Below the pieces are notes generated by a model that did no database searches, was not told the origin of the DNA, and was given only the letters and a program-made list of their open reading frames with translations. A DNA stretch of 64,000 nucleotides from Niveibacterium microcysteis (lineage in GTDB: Bacteria > Pseudomonadota > Gammaproteobacteria > Burkholderiales > Rhodocyclaceae): the NCBI RefSeq assembly GCF_017161445.1, contig NZ_CP071060.1, positions 2,480,001 through 2,544,000 on the forward strand. Direction: 5' to 3'. Below, piece after piece: positions 42,627 to 53,493 of the stretch. Positions within the stretch are counted from its first letter, which is position 1. Each line of letters begins with the position of its first letter. Both the position numbers and the translations under genes were made by a program.

Positions 42627-43985
42627 TCAGGACAACAACCGGGTGATGTCGTTGAAAAAAGCGAAGGCCATCAGGCTTGCCAGCAGCGTAAACCCGATCT
42701 GCTGGCCGATTTCCATGACTTTCTGTGAAACAGGGCGCCGCATCAGGATCTCGGCCAGATAATACATGATGTGTCCACCGTCCAGCAGAGGGATCGGTAA
42801 CAGATTGAGTACCGCAATACTGATGCTGATGAGCGCCAGAAAACGAATGTAGGCATCCGCACCAAGCTTGGCCGACTGCCCTGCGTAGTCGGCGATCGTC
42901 ACCGGCCCGCTGATGTTCTTCAGGGACACATGTCCGGTGATCATCCGCCCCAACATCTTCAGCGAGAACCCGGCCATCTCCCAAGTCTGGCGAGCCGCGC
43001 GCCCGAAGGCCTCGACTGGGCCGTAGCGAAGCTCAACCAGAAGCCGGTCGCGCCAAGCACTATCAGCCTGCACAGCTACACCAATTCGCCCGATCGTGTT
43101 TCCTTGGTCGCTATGGGCTTCCGGCACGATCGAGAACGACTTGAACTCGTTACCACGTCGCACCTCAATCGAAAGTGCCCTGCCCGGTGAAGCGCTGACG
43201 CCACGAACCAGATCGTCCCAGCCCTTGAGGGGATTGCCATCGATGCTCAGAACACGGTCACCCGAAAGAATCCCCGCCTTGGCCGCCGGACCACCCTCGG
43301 CGAGACTTCCGATAACAGGGGGCACGTCCGGGCGAAACGGAGCAAGGCCGAGATCCTTTAGCGGATCCGCTCGCTCCAGGTCGTCGCCCAAGCCCTCAGT
43401 GGCAAGCGTAACCATCCGCTCCCCACCATGCGAATGGAGTTTGAGGTCAACCGTTTGATTGTCGACCAGATGACGAACCAACACCCAGCGAACGTCGGAC
43501 CAAGACCGCACGGATTGAGCACTGACCGCAACGATTTCATCGCCAGCTTGCATCCCCGCCTTGCCGGCTGGACTCTCAACGGAGGGCTGCGCAATGATGG
43601 GGCGCAGTTCGGTCACCCCCTGCATGAAGCCGATCCAGTAGATCAGCACTGCCAGCAACAGGTTTGCTGCGGGGCCAGCAGCGACTATCGCCAACCGACG
43701 CCAGACGGACTTCCGATTGAAGGCTTGTGACAAATCGGACGTCGGAACGGGCGCTTCACGTTCATCAAGCATTCGGACATAACCGCCCAAGGGCACCGCA
43801 CAGAGCACCCACTCGGTGTCTTCAGGCGTCTTCTGACGGCGCAACAAGACGCGGCCGAAGCCCAATGAGAACCTGAGCACCTTGACGCCGCAGAGTCTTG
43901 CGACTGCGAAGTGGCCAAACTCGTGGACAGTAACCAGAACACCAATCGCAAGAGCGAACGCACCGACGTACCAGAGTATCGTCAC
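42627..43985 (-). CDS. rseP: Site-2 zinc metalloprotease RseP
   Basis: A 452-residue intramembrane protease that cleaves the anti-sigma-E factor RseA after DegS. The zinc motif HEFGH is residues 21-25 in the first membrane helix, two PDZ domains occupy about 110-290, and LDGGH near residue 395 supplies the third ligand. Final helices end with a short cytoplasmic tail. It overlaps dxr by four bases. Linking it to bamA and skp fits envelope-stress control. Confidence 0.96.
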   Translation of the reverse strand: MTILWYVGAFALAIGVLVTVHEFGHFAVARLCGVKVLRFSLGFGRVLLRRQKTPEDTEWVLCAVPLGGYVRMLDEREAPVPTSDLSQAFNRKSVWRRLAIVAAGPAANLLLAVLIYWIGFMQGVTELRPIIAQPSVESPAGKAGMQAGDEIVAVSAQSVRSWSDVRWVLVRHLVDNQTVDLKLHSHGGERMVTLATEGLGDDLERADPLKDLGLAPFRPDVPPVIGSLAEGGPAAKAGILSGDRVLSIDGNPLKGWDDLVRGVSASPGRALSIEVRRGNEFKSFSIVPEAHSDQGNTIGRIGVAVQADSAWRDRLLVELRYGPVEAFGRAARQTWEMAGFSLKMLGRMITGHVSLKNISGPVTIADYAGQSAKLGADAYIRFLALISISIAVLNLLPIPLLDGGHIMYYLAEILMRRPVSQKVMEIGQQIGFTLLASLMAFAFFNDITRLLS

Positions 43986-45175
43986 GCAGCGCCTCGCAAA
44001 CGCTTATCAATGAATGCCTGCGCCATTCGACGTGCAGAACCATCCGCCACAAGGACGTCCTCCAGCGATTCCGCCTTACCCGTATCGCAGGAATCCAGCA
44101 CAGCCTCAACCGTTGACGCGATATCAAGGTACGAGATCTGTCGGTCAAGAAACGCCGACACTGCGATTTCGTTGGCAGCATTTAGCACCGTCGGCGCCAA
44201 CCCATCGGCCTTCAGTGCGGCGTAGGCCAGCCGGAGACACGGAAAACGATTCAGATCGGGCGTCTCGAACGTCAGGGCGGCGATGGAAGCGAAATCGAGC
44301 GGTGCAACGCCTGAAGCAATACGCTGCGGATACGCCAAGGCATGCGCAATCGGAGTCCGCATATCCGGATTGCCAAGCTGAGCTACGACCGAACCGTCCG
44401 CATACTGAACCATCGAGTGGATCACGCTTTGCGGATGAATCACCACATCAATTCGATCACCGCCAATGCCAAACAACCACCGCGCCTCGATCACCTCAAG
44501 GCCCTTGTTCATCATGGTGGCCGAATCGACAGAGATCTTTCGCCCCATCACCCAATTCGGATGCGCGACAGCCTGATCAGGCGTGACTGATTTCAGCTGC
44601 TCGATCGGCCAAGTCCTGAACGGCCCACCGGAGGCAGTGAGCAATACCTTCGTGACACCAGCCTCTTCAAGGCCATACTCAAATTGAGAGGGCAAAGACT
44701 GGAACACGGCATTGTGTTCGCTGTCGATCGGCAGAACTGTCGCTCCCGACTGTCGAGCCTCATCCATGAAGAGGCGCCCAGACATGACCAAGGCCTCCTT
44801 GTTTGCCAGCAATACACGCTTGCCAGCCCGAACGGCTGCAAGCGTAGGCGGCAAACCCACCGCCCCAACGATGGCCGCCATCACGGTGGTGACTTCGGCA
44901 TGGGTAGCGACTTCACACAAACCGCCCTCGCCGACCAGCAGTTCGCATGTGACACCGCGTTCGATAAGCATCAGACGAAGCGACTCGCGAGACGCCAAGT
45001 CCGGCACCACGGCAAAGGTCGGGCGAAATGCGGCTATTTGCTCCGCCAGCTTTTCAAGCTGCCGAAACGCGGTAAGCGCAAAAACCCGATAGCGATCCGG
45101 GTGGCGCGCCACGACGTCGAGCGTACTGGTGCCGATGGATCCTGTCGCACCCAGAATGGTCAAGTGCTGCATCAT
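43982..45175 (-). CDS. dxr: 1-deoxy-D-xylulose 5-phosphate reductoisomerase
   Basis: A 397-residue enzyme of the MEP isoprenoid pathway. The NADPH-binding [15 protein letters not shown] is residues 7-21; metal and substrate residues are in [12 protein letters not shown] and the SGGPFRTW loop, with NKGLEVIEA later. Two ATGs in tandem open the gene; the first (45175) overlaps the cdsA stop as ATGA. Feeds isoprenoid units to uppS two genes upstream. Confidence 0.96.
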   Translation of the reverse strand: MMQHLTILGATGSIGTSTLDVVARHPDRYRVFALTAFRQLEKLAEQIAAFRPTFAVVPDLASRESLRLMLIERGVTCELLVGEGGLCEVATHAEVTTVMAAIVGAVGLPPTLAAVRAGKRVLLANKEALVMSGRLFMDEARQSGATVLPIDSEHNAVFQSLPSQFEYGLEEAGVTKVLLTASGGPFRTWPIEQLKSVTPDQAVAHPNWVMGRKISVDSATMMNKGLEVIEARWLFGIGGDRIDVVIHPQSVIHSMVQYADGSVVAQLGNPDMRTPIAHALAYPQRIASGVAPLDFASIAALTFETPDLNRFPCLRLAYAALKADGLAPTVLNAANEIAVSAFLDRQISYLDIASTVEAVLDSCDTGKAESLEDVLVADGSARRMAQAFIDKRLRGAA

Positions 45176-45987
45176 GAGCCTGCAAGCCGCCAGACGAGTG
45201 CCCAGAGCGCCACCAGAGGTAGCGTTGAGGTCAGGCTATCGATACGGTCTAGAACTCCGCCGTGCCCCGGCAATAGCCCAGACGAATCCTTCAGGCCGGC
45301 CTGTCGCTTGAGCAAAGACTCAAACAAGTCGCCGATCACGCTCAGGGCCGAAAGAGCAAGCAGCAACATTAGCGCAATCGGCCAACCCAAGCGCTGCGGG
45401 ACGAACGGCATCCACACGGAAAACACCACCGCCCCGTAGAGCAAGACACCCGCCAGCCCAGAATAGACACCTTCCCAGCTCTTTCCTGGCGAAATCTCCG
45501 GTGCGAGCTTGCGCCGACCAAAAGCCCGCCCACCGAAATACGCCGCAATGTCCGCCACCCAGACCACAGCCATGACCGCCAACATCAGCCAGACATTTGC
45601 CTCGCGCAGGCGGGCAAGGGCAACGGCAGAAGGCAGAAGGATGACTAAACCAAGAATCAGCGGCAGGACTGCGCCACCAGAAAGACGCCAACGCTGCTTG
45701 AGCCACGGCGGCGCCACCAGCATCCAAAATAGCGCCGATAGCACGAACAGCGCCGCATCAATAGCAGGCGAGGCGATCGCCGCGAACGCGACCACTGCTG
45801 CTGCGACCACCACCCCGTAACCCCAGCGGACAGCAGAAGGAAGATGAAACAGACCCGCCCATTCCCAGGCTGCCGCTAAACCAAGCGCACCGCAGGCAAT
45901 CCACCAGCCATTAGTCGGCAGATAGAACACAGCGGCGAGCAGCCCCGCCAACATCAACAGGGCTGTAATGACACGTTCGCGCAGCAT
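45172..45987 (-). CDS. cdsA: Phosphatidate cytidylyltransferase
   Basis: A 271-residue polytopic membrane enzyme making CDP-diacylglycerol. About seven to eight hydrophobic segments cover most of the protein, and the family signature appears near the C-terminus as [14 protein letters not shown], then [19 protein letters not shown]. Three bases after uppS and overlapping dxr by four. Confidence 0.95.
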   Translation of the reverse strand: MLRERVITALLMLAGLLAAVFYLPTNGWWIACGALGLAAAWEWAGLFHLPSAVRWGYGVVVAAAVVAFAAIASPAIDAALFVLSALFWMLVAPPWLKQRWRLSGGAVLPLILGLVILLPSAVALARLREANVWLMLAVMAVVWVADIAAYFGGRAFGRRKLAPEISPGKSWEGVYSGLAGVLLYGAVVFSVWMPFVPQRLGWPIALMLLLALSALSVIGDLFESLLKRQAGLKDSSGLLPGHGGVLDRIDSLTSTLPLVALWALVWRLAGS

Positions 45988-45990
45988 TGC

Positions 45991-46767
45991 TTACTCCGTC
46001 GCGCTTGGCGTTTGTTCCTGCACTTGCTCACTAGTACGGCCGAAACGCCTCTCGCGCTGCCGATAGGAGTCAAGCGCAAGGTCGAACGCTGCCGCATCGA
46101 ACTCGGGCCAGAGGGTGTCGGTGAAATAGAACTCGGTGTAGGCCAGCTGCCAGAGAAGGAAGTTGCTGATGCGCTCCTCCCCTCCGGTGCGGATGAACAA
46201 GTCCGGTTCCGGAGCATCGGAAAGCGCCAAGTAAGGCGCGAGATCCTCCTCCTGAAACCCTGATTGCTTTGCAGGATGGGCGGCCAACATCGACTCGACC
46301 GCGTTCAGGATGTCCCAGCGACCACCGTAATTTGCGGCGATCGTCAGCGTCAATCCACTGTTCTCGAAGGTCAATGACTCCGCATCGGCAATCATCTGCC
46401 GAATCTGCTCGTCGAATTTGCTCAGGTCGCCGATGACCCTGAACCTGATGTTATTGCGGTGAAGCTTTGCAATTTCTTGCTGCAAGGCCTTCAGGAACAG
46501 GTTCATCAAGAAACTGACTTCGTCGGCTGGACGACGCCAGTTTTCGGAACTGAAAGCAAAAAGGGTCAGGTGACGAATACCGCGATCGATACACGCCGAC
46601 ACGATCTGCCGGACGGTCTCGAGCCCGCGCTTATGGCCAGCCACGCGCGGCATGAGACGTTTGCGCGCCCAACGCCCGTTGCCATCCATGATGATCGCGA
46701 CGTGCTGCGGGACCGCACTGACGGCCGGCACGTCGCGTGTGCTGCTGAAGAATCGGCTGAGCGCCAT
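45991..46767 (-). CDS. uppS: Undecaprenyl diphosphate synthase (ditrans,polycis)
   Basis: A 258-residue cis-prenyltransferase producing the C55 carrier for cell wall and polysaccharide synthesis. The catalytic aspartate is D28 in IIMDGNGRWAR, followed by HLTLFAFSSENWRRP and the C-terminal RTGGEERISNFLLWQ. The ATG at 46767 lies 36 bases after frr. Confidence 0.96.
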   Translation of the reverse strand: MALSRFFSSTRDVPAVSAVPQHVAIIMDGNGRWARKRLMPRVAGHKRGLETVRQIVSACIDRGIRHLTLFAFSSENWRRPADEVSFLMNLFLKALQQEIAKLHRNNIRFRVIGDLSKFDEQIRQMIADAESLTFENSGLTLTIAANYGGRWDILNAVESMLAAHPAKQSGFQEEDLAPYLALSDAPEPDLFIRTGGEERISNFLLWQLAYTEFYFTDTLWPEFDAAAFDLALDSYRQRERRFGRTSEQVQEQTPSATE

Positions 46768-46803
46768 GGTGGAATGAGACTCCGCCTAAGGGTTGGCGGG
46801 TCT

Positions 46804-47361
46804 TTAGACCTGCATCAGGTCTTTTTCTTTCTCGGCGAGCAGCTTGTCGACTTCGGCTACGTAGCGGTCGGTCAACTTCTGGATATCTTCCTCGGCGCGA
46901 CGCTCGTCGTCCTCCGAGATCTCCTTGGCCTTAACCGCCTCCTTGAGGTGGTTGTTGGCATCACGGCGCAGGTTGCGGACCGCAACGCGCGCGTTCTCCG
47001 CCTCGCCACGAACCACTTTGATCAGATCCTTGCGGCGCTCTTCGGTCAATGCAGGCATCGGCACACGAATGGTGTCGCCCATCGTTGCAGGATTGAGGCC
47101 GAGATCGCTATCACGAATCGCCTTCTCAACCTTGGCCAGCATCGTCTTCTCCCAAGGCTGCACGCCGATCGTGCGCGCATCGAGGAGGTTAACGTTGGCA
47201 ACCTGATTCACCGGCACCATCGAGCCGTAATAATCAACTTGCACATGATCAAGCAAACCCGTGTGGGCCCGCCCGGTCCGAACCTTGCCGAGATCGTTCT
47301 TCAACGCCTCGACAGATTTCTGCATTTTTTGCTCGGTGTTCTTCTTCAGGTCAGCAATCAT
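46804..47361 (-). CDS. frr: Ribosome recycling factor
   Basis: A 185-residue tRNA-shaped protein that splits post-termination ribosomes with EF-G. The family pattern is clear: [22 protein letters not shown], then [18 protein letters not shown], then [14 protein letters not shown], each within the expected spacing, with a helical C-terminal half. Sixteen bases after pyrH, the usual order. Confidence 0.97.
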   Translation of the reverse strand: MIADLKKNTEQKMQKSVEALKNDLGKVRTGRAHTGLLDHVQVDYYGSMVPVNQVANVNLLDARTIGVQPWEKTMLAKVEKAIRDSDLGLNPATMGDTIRVPMPALTEERRKDLIKVVRGEAENARVAVRNLRRDANNHLKEAVKAKEISEDDERRAEEDIQKLTDRYVAEVDKLLAEKEKDLMQV

Positions 47362-47377
47362 GTCATGAGCCCTTGAT

Positions 47378-48094
47378 TCAGATATGCACCAGCGTGCCTT
47401 CGTCTTCGCCCATTACCACGCGCTTGAGCGCGCCGGTTGCGAAGATGCTGAAAACCTTGATCGGCAACTTTTGATCACGACACAACGCAAATGCCGTTGC
47501 ATCGAGAACCTGAAGGTTGCGCGCGATCGCCTCATCAAAGCTGATCTTGCCGTACCGCGTCGCGGACGGATCCTTCTTGGGGTCAGCGGTATAGATCCCG
47601 TCAACCTTTGTCGCCTTCAGCACGATCTCCGCGCCGATCTCGGCACCGCGAAGCGCTGCGGCGGTATCCGTCGTAAAGAACGGATTGCCGGTACCGGCTG
47701 CGAAGATTACAACCTTGCCGTCTTCCAGGTAGCGAATCGCCTTGCCCCGAATATAGGGCTCTACGACAGCTTCCATATTCAACGCGGACTGAACGCGCGC
47801 AACAACCCCTACATGCTTCATCGCATCAGCAAGCGCCATGGCGTTCATGACGGTTGCAAGCATTCCCATGTAGTCCGCCGTCGCGCGGTCCATTCCACTG
47901 GCCGCGCCAGCCATACCACGGAAGATATTCCCCCCGCCGATGACCACACCGACCTCAACCCCGAGGCTCACCACCTCCGCCACCTCCTGAACGATCCGGG
48001 AAACGACGTCGCGATTGATGCCAAAGGCATCATCGCCCATCAGGGCTTCACCGGAGAGCTTGAGCAGAATGCGGCGGTAGGCGGGAGCAGTCAT
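47378..48094 (-). CDS. pyrH: UMP kinase
   Basis: A 238-residue bacterial-type UMP kinase of the amino acid kinase fold. [12 protein letters not shown] opens the protein, [11 protein letters not shown] is the phosphate loop and [17 protein letters not shown] the following helix. The start [12 protein letters not shown] at 48094 is standard; the longer frame lies over the tsf end. Ten bases after tsf. Confidence 0.97.
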   Translation of the reverse strand: MTAPAYRRILLKLSGEALMGDDAFGINRDVVSRIVQEVAEVVSLGVEVGVVIGGGNIFRGMAGAASGMDRATADYMGMLATVMNAMALADAMKHVGVVARVQSALNMEAVVEPYIRGKAIRYLEDGKVVIFAAGTGNPFFTTDTAAALRGAEIGAEIVLKATKVDGIYTADPKKDPSATRYGKISFDEAIARNLQVLDATAFALCRDQKLPIKVFSIFATGALKRVVMGEDEGTLVHI

Positions 48095-48104
48095 GGGGCA
48101 GTCC

Positions 48105-49004
48105 TCAGCGTTGTGCGGCGGCGGCAGCGGCTTGCGCCGCAACTTCTGCTGCAAAGTCGGTCGTCTTCTTCTCGATGCCTTCGCCAACGATGAACAGCGT
48201 AAAGCTGTGCACCGTTGCGCCCTTGGCCTTGAGGAGTTGCTCAACCGTCTGCTTGCCGTCCTCAGCCTTAACGAAGACCTGGCCGTACAGCGTCACGTCC
48301 TTGAGGAATTTCTGCACGGTACCTTCGGCGATCTTCTCGAGCATCGCCTCCGGCTTGCCGGCTTCCTTGGCCTTCTCGATGGCAACGCGACGTTCGGTCT
48401 CGATCAGTTCGGCGGAAACGCCGGAAGCATCCAGGGACTTCGGCTTGTTGGCAGCGATGTGCATAGCCAGATCCTTGGCCAGCGCCTCGTCACCACCCTC
48501 GACGTCGATCAGCACGCCGATCTTCGAGCCGCCGTGGATGTATTGCGCAACCTTGCCCTTGGCCTCGATGCGCACAAAGCGGCGGATCGACATGTTCTCG
48601 CCGATCTTGCCGACCAGTGCGGTACGCACCGAGTCGACAGTGCCGTCACCGAGCGGCAGCGCCGACAGCGCAGCGACGTCGGCCGGCGCCTTGCTGGCAA
48701 CCAGCTCGGCGCAGTCACGAGCGAGCTTCAGGAAGTCGTCGTTCTTCGCAACGAAGTCGGTTTCGCTGTTGATTTCAACGATCGAAGCAAGCTTGCCATC
48801 GGCCGAGATGAACGTGGAAACCACGCCCTCGGCGGCGACGCGTGCAGCAGCCTTGGTCGCCTTGCTACCGAGCTTGACGCGCAGAATCTCCTCAGCCTTG
48901 GCCATGTCGCCAGCGGCTTCGGTGAGCGCCTTCTTGCATTCCATCATCGGAGCATCGGTCTTTTCCCGAAGCTCCTTAACCATGCCTGCGGTAATTTCCG
49001 CCAT
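48105..49004 (-). CDS. tsf: Elongation factor Ts
   Basis: A 299-residue guanine nucleotide exchange factor for EF-Tu. The N-terminal ubiquitin-associated-like domain has [16 protein letters not shown] (residues 13-28), and the core has [11 protein letters not shown]. Slightly longer than the E. coli protein, with an alanine-rich tail. AAGGAG precedes the ATG. 47 bases after rpsB. Confidence 0.97.
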   Translation of the reverse strand: MAEITAGMVKELREKTDAPMMECKKALTEAAGDMAKAEEILRVKLGSKATKAAARVAAEGVVSTFISADGKLASIVEINSETDFVAKNDDFLKLARDCAELVASKAPADVAALSALPLGDGTVDSVRTALVGKIGENMSIRRFVRIEAKGKVAQYIHGGSKIGVLIDVEGGDEALAKDLAMHIAANKPKSLDASGVSAELIETERRVAIEKAKEAGKPEAMLEKIAEGTVQKFLKDVTLYGQVFVKAEDGKQTVEQLLKAKGATVHSFTLFIVGEGIEKKTTDFAAEVAAQAAAAAAQR

Positions 49005-49051
49005 GCTGACTCCTTAAATTCAGTTAATGCAGTGGAAAGATCCGGAGCGGC

Positions 49052-49807
49052 TTAGGCCTGCTCTTCGGTGCCTTCGTCCACTTCAACGAATTCGTCTGCT
49101 TCACCAGCGGCAACGATCTCGTTGATCACCTGGCTGCGACCTTCCAGAACCGCATCGGCGACGCCACGGGCGTACAGACGGATCGCGCGGCTCGAATCGT
49201 CGTTACCCGGAATCACGTAATCGACACCTTCCGGCGAGTGGTTCGTATCGACCACAGCAACAACCGGAATGCCAAGCTTCTGCGCTTCGGTGATCGCAAT
49301 CTTGTGATAGCCGACGTCGATGACAAACAGTGCATCGGGCAGGCCGCCCATTTCCTTGATGCCGCCGATCGACTTCTGCAGCTTCTCGAGTTCGCGCGTA
49401 GCCATCAGCGCTTCCTTCTTCGAGAGCTTCTCGATCGAGCCATCCTCAACCATCTGCTCCATTTCCTTCAGACGCTTGATCGACTGCTTGACCGTCTTGA
49501 AGTTGGTCAGCATGCCGCCGAGCCAGCGCTCATCGACAAACGGCATGCCAGCGCGCTGCGCTTCTTCAGCGAGGATCTCGCGGGCCTGACGCTTGGTGCC
49601 AACGAAGAGAATGGTGCCGCGATTGGCTGCCAGCTTGCGCGTGAAAGCCATCGCCTCCTGGTACTTGGCCAGGGTCTTCTCGAGGTTGATGATGTGAATC
49701 TTGTTGCGATGGCCAAAAATGAACGGGGCCATCTTGGGGTTCCAGAAACGGGTCTGGTGGCCGAAGTGAACACCGGCTTCCAGCATCTGGCGCATAGTCA
49801 CGGACAT
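49052..49807 (-). CDS. rpsB: 30S ribosomal protein S2
   Basis: A 251-residue ribosomal protein beginning [23 protein letters not shown] and containing [21 protein letters not shown] and [21 protein letters not shown] in the usual places; these are quoted in parts. The acidic C-terminal tail is normal. GGAG precedes the ATG. First gene of the long cluster, with its own promoter and a folded leader upstream. Confidence 0.98.
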   Translation of the reverse strand: MSVTMRQMLEAGVHFGHQTRFWNPKMAPFIFGHRNKIHIINLEKTLAKYQEAMAFTRKLAANRGTILFVGTKRQAREILAEEAQRAGMPFVDERWLGGMLTNFKTVKQSIKRLKEMEQMVEDGSIEKLSKKEALMATRELEKLQKSIGGIKEMGGLPDALFVIDVGYHKIAITEAQKLGIPVVAVVDTNHSPEGVDYVIPGNDDSSRAIRLYARGVADAVLEGRSQVINEIVAAGEADEFVEVDEGTEEQA

Positions 49808-49940
49808 ATTGATTCTCCGATCTAAGGGTTAGCCTCCGTCCCTGGTGGCCGCGCAGAGATCGCGACCTCAGCCCGCCGATGCGGGACCCTTTCAACAGGG
49901 ACGTGCGTAGTTCGCCACACCCCCCATGGGTGCAGCCAAG
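49808..49940 (-). promoter_or_regulatory. Structured 5' leader of rpsB, probable S2 autoregulatory element
   Basis: The leader of about 130 bases can fold into a branched structure. A 7-bp closing helix joins 49838-49844 with 49896-49902 (GTCCCTG/CAGGGAC, perfect). Inside it lie a 7-bp hairpin (49847-49853 with 49861-49867, one G-U pair in RNA) and a perfect 5-bp tetraloop hairpin (49872-49885). In E. coli ribosomal protein S2 represses rpsB-tsf through its leader; this is the likely counterpart. Confidence 0.6.
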
Positions 49941-49946
49941 CCCGCG

Positions 49947-49976
49947 ATTGTAGCAGGTTGCACTACCATCGCTCAA
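49947..49976 (-). promoter_or_regulatory. Sigma-70 promoter of the rpsB-tsf cluster
   Basis: On the minus strand -35 TTGAGC (complement of 49971-49976) and -10 TACAAT (complement of 49947-49952) are 18 bases apart. Transcription should start near 49940, followed by a short GC-rich segment typical of stringently controlled ribosomal promoters. Confidence 0.75.
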
Positions 49977-50065
49977 GCCGCGCGCGCGTGACAGATGGCC
50001 GGATATGGCCGATGCCAGCGAAAGCAGCTAACCTTTCGGTTTATCCCGCTGCAGCCAGAAGAACA

Positions 50066-50884
50066 ATGAGCGTCACAATCAAGACCCCCGCAGAAATCGA
50101 AGCGATGCGCGTTGCCGGCCGCTTGGCCTCAGAGGTGCTGGACTTCATTACCCCGCATGTGCAGCCCGGCGTGACCACTGAAGCGCTGGATCAGCTGTGC
50201 CACGACTATATGGTGAACGTGCAGGGGACGATTCCGGCGCCGCTGAACTACGCCCCACCCGGCTACAAGCCGTACCCGAAGTCGATCTGCACCTCGATCA
50301 ACCATCAGGTATGCCACGGAATACCCGCAAACAAGCAGCTCAAGCGTGGCGACATCGTCAACCTCGACATCACCGTCATCAAGGACGGTTTCCACGGTGA
50401 TACCAGCCGGATGTTCATCGTCGGTGGCGAGGCCAGCATTCTTGCAAAACGCCTCTGTCACATTACCTACGAGTGCATGTGGCTGGGCATCGCGCAGGTA
50501 CGCCCCGGCGCGCATCTGGGTGACATCGGCCACGCAATTCAACGCCACGCAGAGGCCGCAGGGTTCTCGGTGGTACGTGAGTTCTGTGGTCACGGCATCG
50601 GCCGGAACTTCCATGAAGAACCGCAAGTGGTGCATTACGGCCGCCCTGGCACTGGGCTCGAGCTGAAGCCGGGCATGATCTTCACGATCGAGCCGATGAT
50701 CAATGCCGGCAAGGCCGCGATCTCTGAGCTTCCTGATGGCTGGACCATTGTCACGAAGGATCGAAGCCTGTCCGCGCAGTGGGAACACACCGTCGTGGTC
50801 ACCGAAACCGGCGTCGAGGTCCTGACCCGTTCATCCGGCACCCCCGCGATTCCGGATATCGTCGCGAAACAGTTCGCAGCCTGA
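50066..50884 (+). CDS. map: Methionine aminopeptidase, type I
   Basis: A 272-residue metalloenzyme removing the initiator methionine. Metal ligands and neighbours are visible in NLDITVIKDGFHGDTSRMF (parted), GHGIGRNFHEEP, FTIEPMI and WEHTVVV. The start MSVTIKTPAEIE at 50066 is the standard one. It diverges from rpsB, as in many proteobacteria, and is followed by glnD after four bases, suggesting coupled translation. Confidence 0.96.
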   Translation: MSVTIKTPAEIEAMRVAGRLASEVLDFITPHVQPGVTTEALDQLCHDYMVNVQGTIPAPLNYAPPGYKPYPKSICTSINHQVCHGIPANKQLKRGDIVNLDITVIKDGFHGDTSRMFIVGGEASILAKRLCHITYECMWLGIAQVRPGAHLGDIGHAIQRHAEAAGFSVVREFCGHGIGRNFHEEPQVVHYGRPGTGLELKPGMIFTIEPMINAGKAAISELPDGWTIVTKDRSLSAQWEHTVVVTETGVEVLTRSSGTPAIPDIVAKQFAA

Positions 50885-50888
50885 GCCG

Positions 50889-53471
50889 ATGAACAGCCCT
50901 GTTGGCAGCGACGACCTTCGGTCGGTCGCAGAGACGCTGCGCAAACGAATCACCGACGGACGCGCGCAGCTTCGCGAAAAGTTCGACGCGAAACCAGATC
51001 CGGCTCGGCTTCTCTGCGAGAACGCCGAGCTCGTCGATGGCGTCCTCCGAGACCTCTGGTCCGCAGCCAGCCTGCCGCCGAATTCAGCGCTTGTAGCCGT
51101 TGGCGGCTATGGACGCGGCCATCTGTATCCACATTCGGACGTCGACATCCTGATCCTGCTCGGCGACGAGCCGGAGCGCGCAGCTCGCCAACGCATCGAA
51201 CAGCTGGTCGGGGTGTTTTGGGATATCGGGCTTGAGGTCGGTCACAGCGTCCGCACCATCGAGGAATGCCTTGAGGAGTCCGAGCGCGACGTTACCGTCC
51301 AGACCAATCTGCTCGAAGCACGCTGGCTGGCCGGCGACGAAGAGCTCGTTGCCAGTCTCCTCGCCCAGCATCGCGCCGCACTGCATCTCCCGAGCTTCTT
51401 CATTGCCAAGCGAGCGGAGCAGGAGCAGCGGTACAACCGGTTCAACGACACCCCCTACTCGCTCGAGCCGAATTGCAAGGAAAGCCCGGGCGGCCTGCGC
51501 GACCTGCAAACGCTCGTCTGGATTTCGCTCGCATCAGGCCTTGGCTCAAGCTGGGAGGCGCTCGCCGAACAGGGGCTCGTAACACAGGAAGAATGCGCCG
51601 AACTGAACAAGTCAGAGCGCTTCCTGCAAAACTTGCGGATCCGGCTGCACCGCCTTACCCGCCGACGGGAAGACCGGATTCTGTTCGACCACCAGGAAGC
51701 CCTCGCTCGCTCGCTCAGCATCAGCGCCACTTCGACGCGCCGCGCGTCCGAAGTCATGATGCAGCGCTACTACCTGGTCGCCAAGAAGGTCACCCAGCTC
51801 AACGCGCTGCTGTTGCAGAACCTCGCCAGCCGCATCCTGCCCAGCGGCCTGGACACGCCCACACCGATCGATGCGCGTTTCTGCAAACGACAGAATCTGC
51901 TCGACGTACTCGATGACAAGCTCTTCATCAAAGAGCCGTCGGCGATCCTGGACGCGTTCCTGCTGCTGGAGCAGCACGACGAACTCAAAGGCATGACGGC
52001 GCGCACCCTTCGCGCCCTGTGGCAGAGCCGAGGCCGGGTTGATGCTGCGTTTCGCCGGAATCCGGAAAACCGCCGGCGCTTCGTCGCCCTGTTCCAGCAA
52101 CCGCAGGGCATTACGCACGTTTTCCGTTGGTTGAATCAGTACGGCATCCTCGGCCGCTACATCCCTGCATTCGGACAGATCGTCGGGCAAATGCAGCATG
52201 ACCTGTTCCACGTATACACCGTGGATCAGCACATCCTGCAAGTCATGCGAAACGTGCGCCGGATGACGATGGATGAGCACGCGCACGAGTATCCGCTGTG
52301 CACTCGCCTGATCAGTGCATTCGACCGCAACTGGCTCCTCTATATTGCGGCACTGTTCCACGACATCGCCAAGGGACGCGGCGGCGATCACTCCAAGCTG
52401 GGCATGAGCGATGCACGCCATTTCTGCGAAGACCACGGCATCTCGCCCGAAGACACCGACCTCGTCGAATGGTTGGTCGGCGAGCATTTGACGATGTCGC
52501 AGATCGCCCAGAAGAGCGATCTTTCGGACCCAGACGTCATTCGTGGGTTTGCGGCGCTGGTCAAGGATGAACGACGCCTCACGGCGCTGTACTTGCTGAC
52601 CCACGCAGATATTCGCGGCACCAGTCCGAAGGTCTGGAACGGCTGGAAGGCGAAGCTGCTTGAAGACCTTTTCCTGACCACACAGCGCCTGCTACGGGGC
52701 GATACACCGGTACAGGCCAAGGGCCTGGCCGAACGCCAGGACGAAGCGCGGGCACGCCTGCGCTTCTACGGCCTCGTCGAGGGCGTTGAACGCCCGCTGT
52801 GGGAAGAACTCGACACCGTCTACTTCATGCGCCACGACATCGACGAGATCGTCTGGCATACGCGCATGCTGTACTACCGCCCCGCGGGGGGCGAGGCCGT
52901 CGTCAAGGCGCGACCGAGCCAGGTGGAGCAAGGCCTTCAGGTGATGGTTTACGCGCCAGATTCGCAAGACATGTTCATGCGCCTGTGCGGTTTCTTCAGC
53001 CGCCAAGGCCTGAGCATTCTGGATGCCAAGATCCATACGACGCGCCACAACTATGCGCTGGACAGCTTCGTGCTGATGGACCCAAGTGGTGACGAGAACT
53101 ACCGCGACATCGTTCCGCTGATCGAACACGACCTCGCGCAGCGGTTACGCAATCAGGGGCCCATCGACAAACCCGGCTCCGGGCGCCTTTCCCGTCAGGT
53201 CAGGCACTTTCCGATTACGCCGGAAGTGGCAATCCGGCCCGACGAGCGCGGTCAGCACTACATCCTGTCAGTTGCAGCGGCCGACCGGCCTGGGCTGCTC
53301 TTCGATATCGCGAGTGTCTTGGCGGAATGCCGGGTGAATCTTCATACAGCGAAGATCGCTACGCTCGGCGAGCGAGCCGAGGATACCTTCCTGATCTCCG
53401 GCCCCGAGCTGGGCGCAACAAGCGCTGTCGTGCGGCTCGAAGGGGCGCTACTCGCACGCCTTCAGCAATAG
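50889..53471 (+). CDS. glnD: Bifunctional PII uridylyltransferase/uridylyl-removing enzyme
   Basis: An 860-residue nitrogen sensor that adds or removes UMP on PII proteins according to glutamine. The nucleotidyltransferase domain has GGYGRG at 72-77 followed by SDVDILIL; the HD domain for deuridylylation has FHDIAKGRGGDHS with H491-D492; two ACT domains fill about 690-760 and 785-860 (MFMRLCGFFSRQGL and DRPGLLFDIASVL). All catalytic elements appear intact. Position after map is conserved. Confidence 0.97.
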   Translation: MNSPVGSDDLRSVAETLRKRITDGRAQLREKFDAKPDPARLLCENAELVDGVLRDLWSAASLPPNSALVAVGGYGRGHLYPHSDVDILILLGDEPERAARQRIEQLVGVFWDIGLEVGHSVRTIEECLEESERDVTVQTNLLEARWLAGDEELVASLLAQHRAALHLPSFFIAKRAEQEQRYNRFNDTPYSLEPNCKESPGGLRDLQTLVWISLASGLGSSWEALAEQGLVTQEECAELNKSERFLQNLRIRLHRLTRRREDRILFDHQEALARSLSISATSTRRASEVMMQRYYLVAKKVTQLNALLLQNLASRILPSGLDTPTPIDARFCKRQNLLDVLDDKLFIKEPSAILDAFLLLEQHDELKGMTARTLRALWQSRGRVDAAFRRNPENRRRFVALFQQPQGITHVFRWLNQYGILGRYIPAFGQIVGQMQHDLFHVYTVDQHILQVMRNVRRMTMDEHAHEYPLCTRLISAFDRNWLLYIAALFHDIAKGRGGDHSKLGMSDARHFCEDHGISPEDTDLVEWLVGEHLTMSQIAQKSDLSDPDVIRGFAALVKDERRLTALYLLTHADIRGTSPKVWNGWKAKLLEDLFLTTQRLLRGDTPVQAKGLAERQDEARARLRFYGLVEGVERPLWEELDTVYFMRHDIDEIVWHTRMLYYRPAGGEAVVKARPSQVEQGLQVMVYAPDSQDMFMRLCGFFSRQGLSILDAKIHTTRHNYALDSFVLMDPSGDENYRDIVPLIEHDLAQRLRNQGPIDKPGSGRLSRQVRHFPITPEVAIRPDERGQHYILSVAAADRPGLLFDIASVLAECRVNLHTAKIATLGERAEDTFLISGPELGATSAVVRLEGALLARLQQ

Positions 53472-53493
53472 CGATCGGGCGACGACCGTTCCT

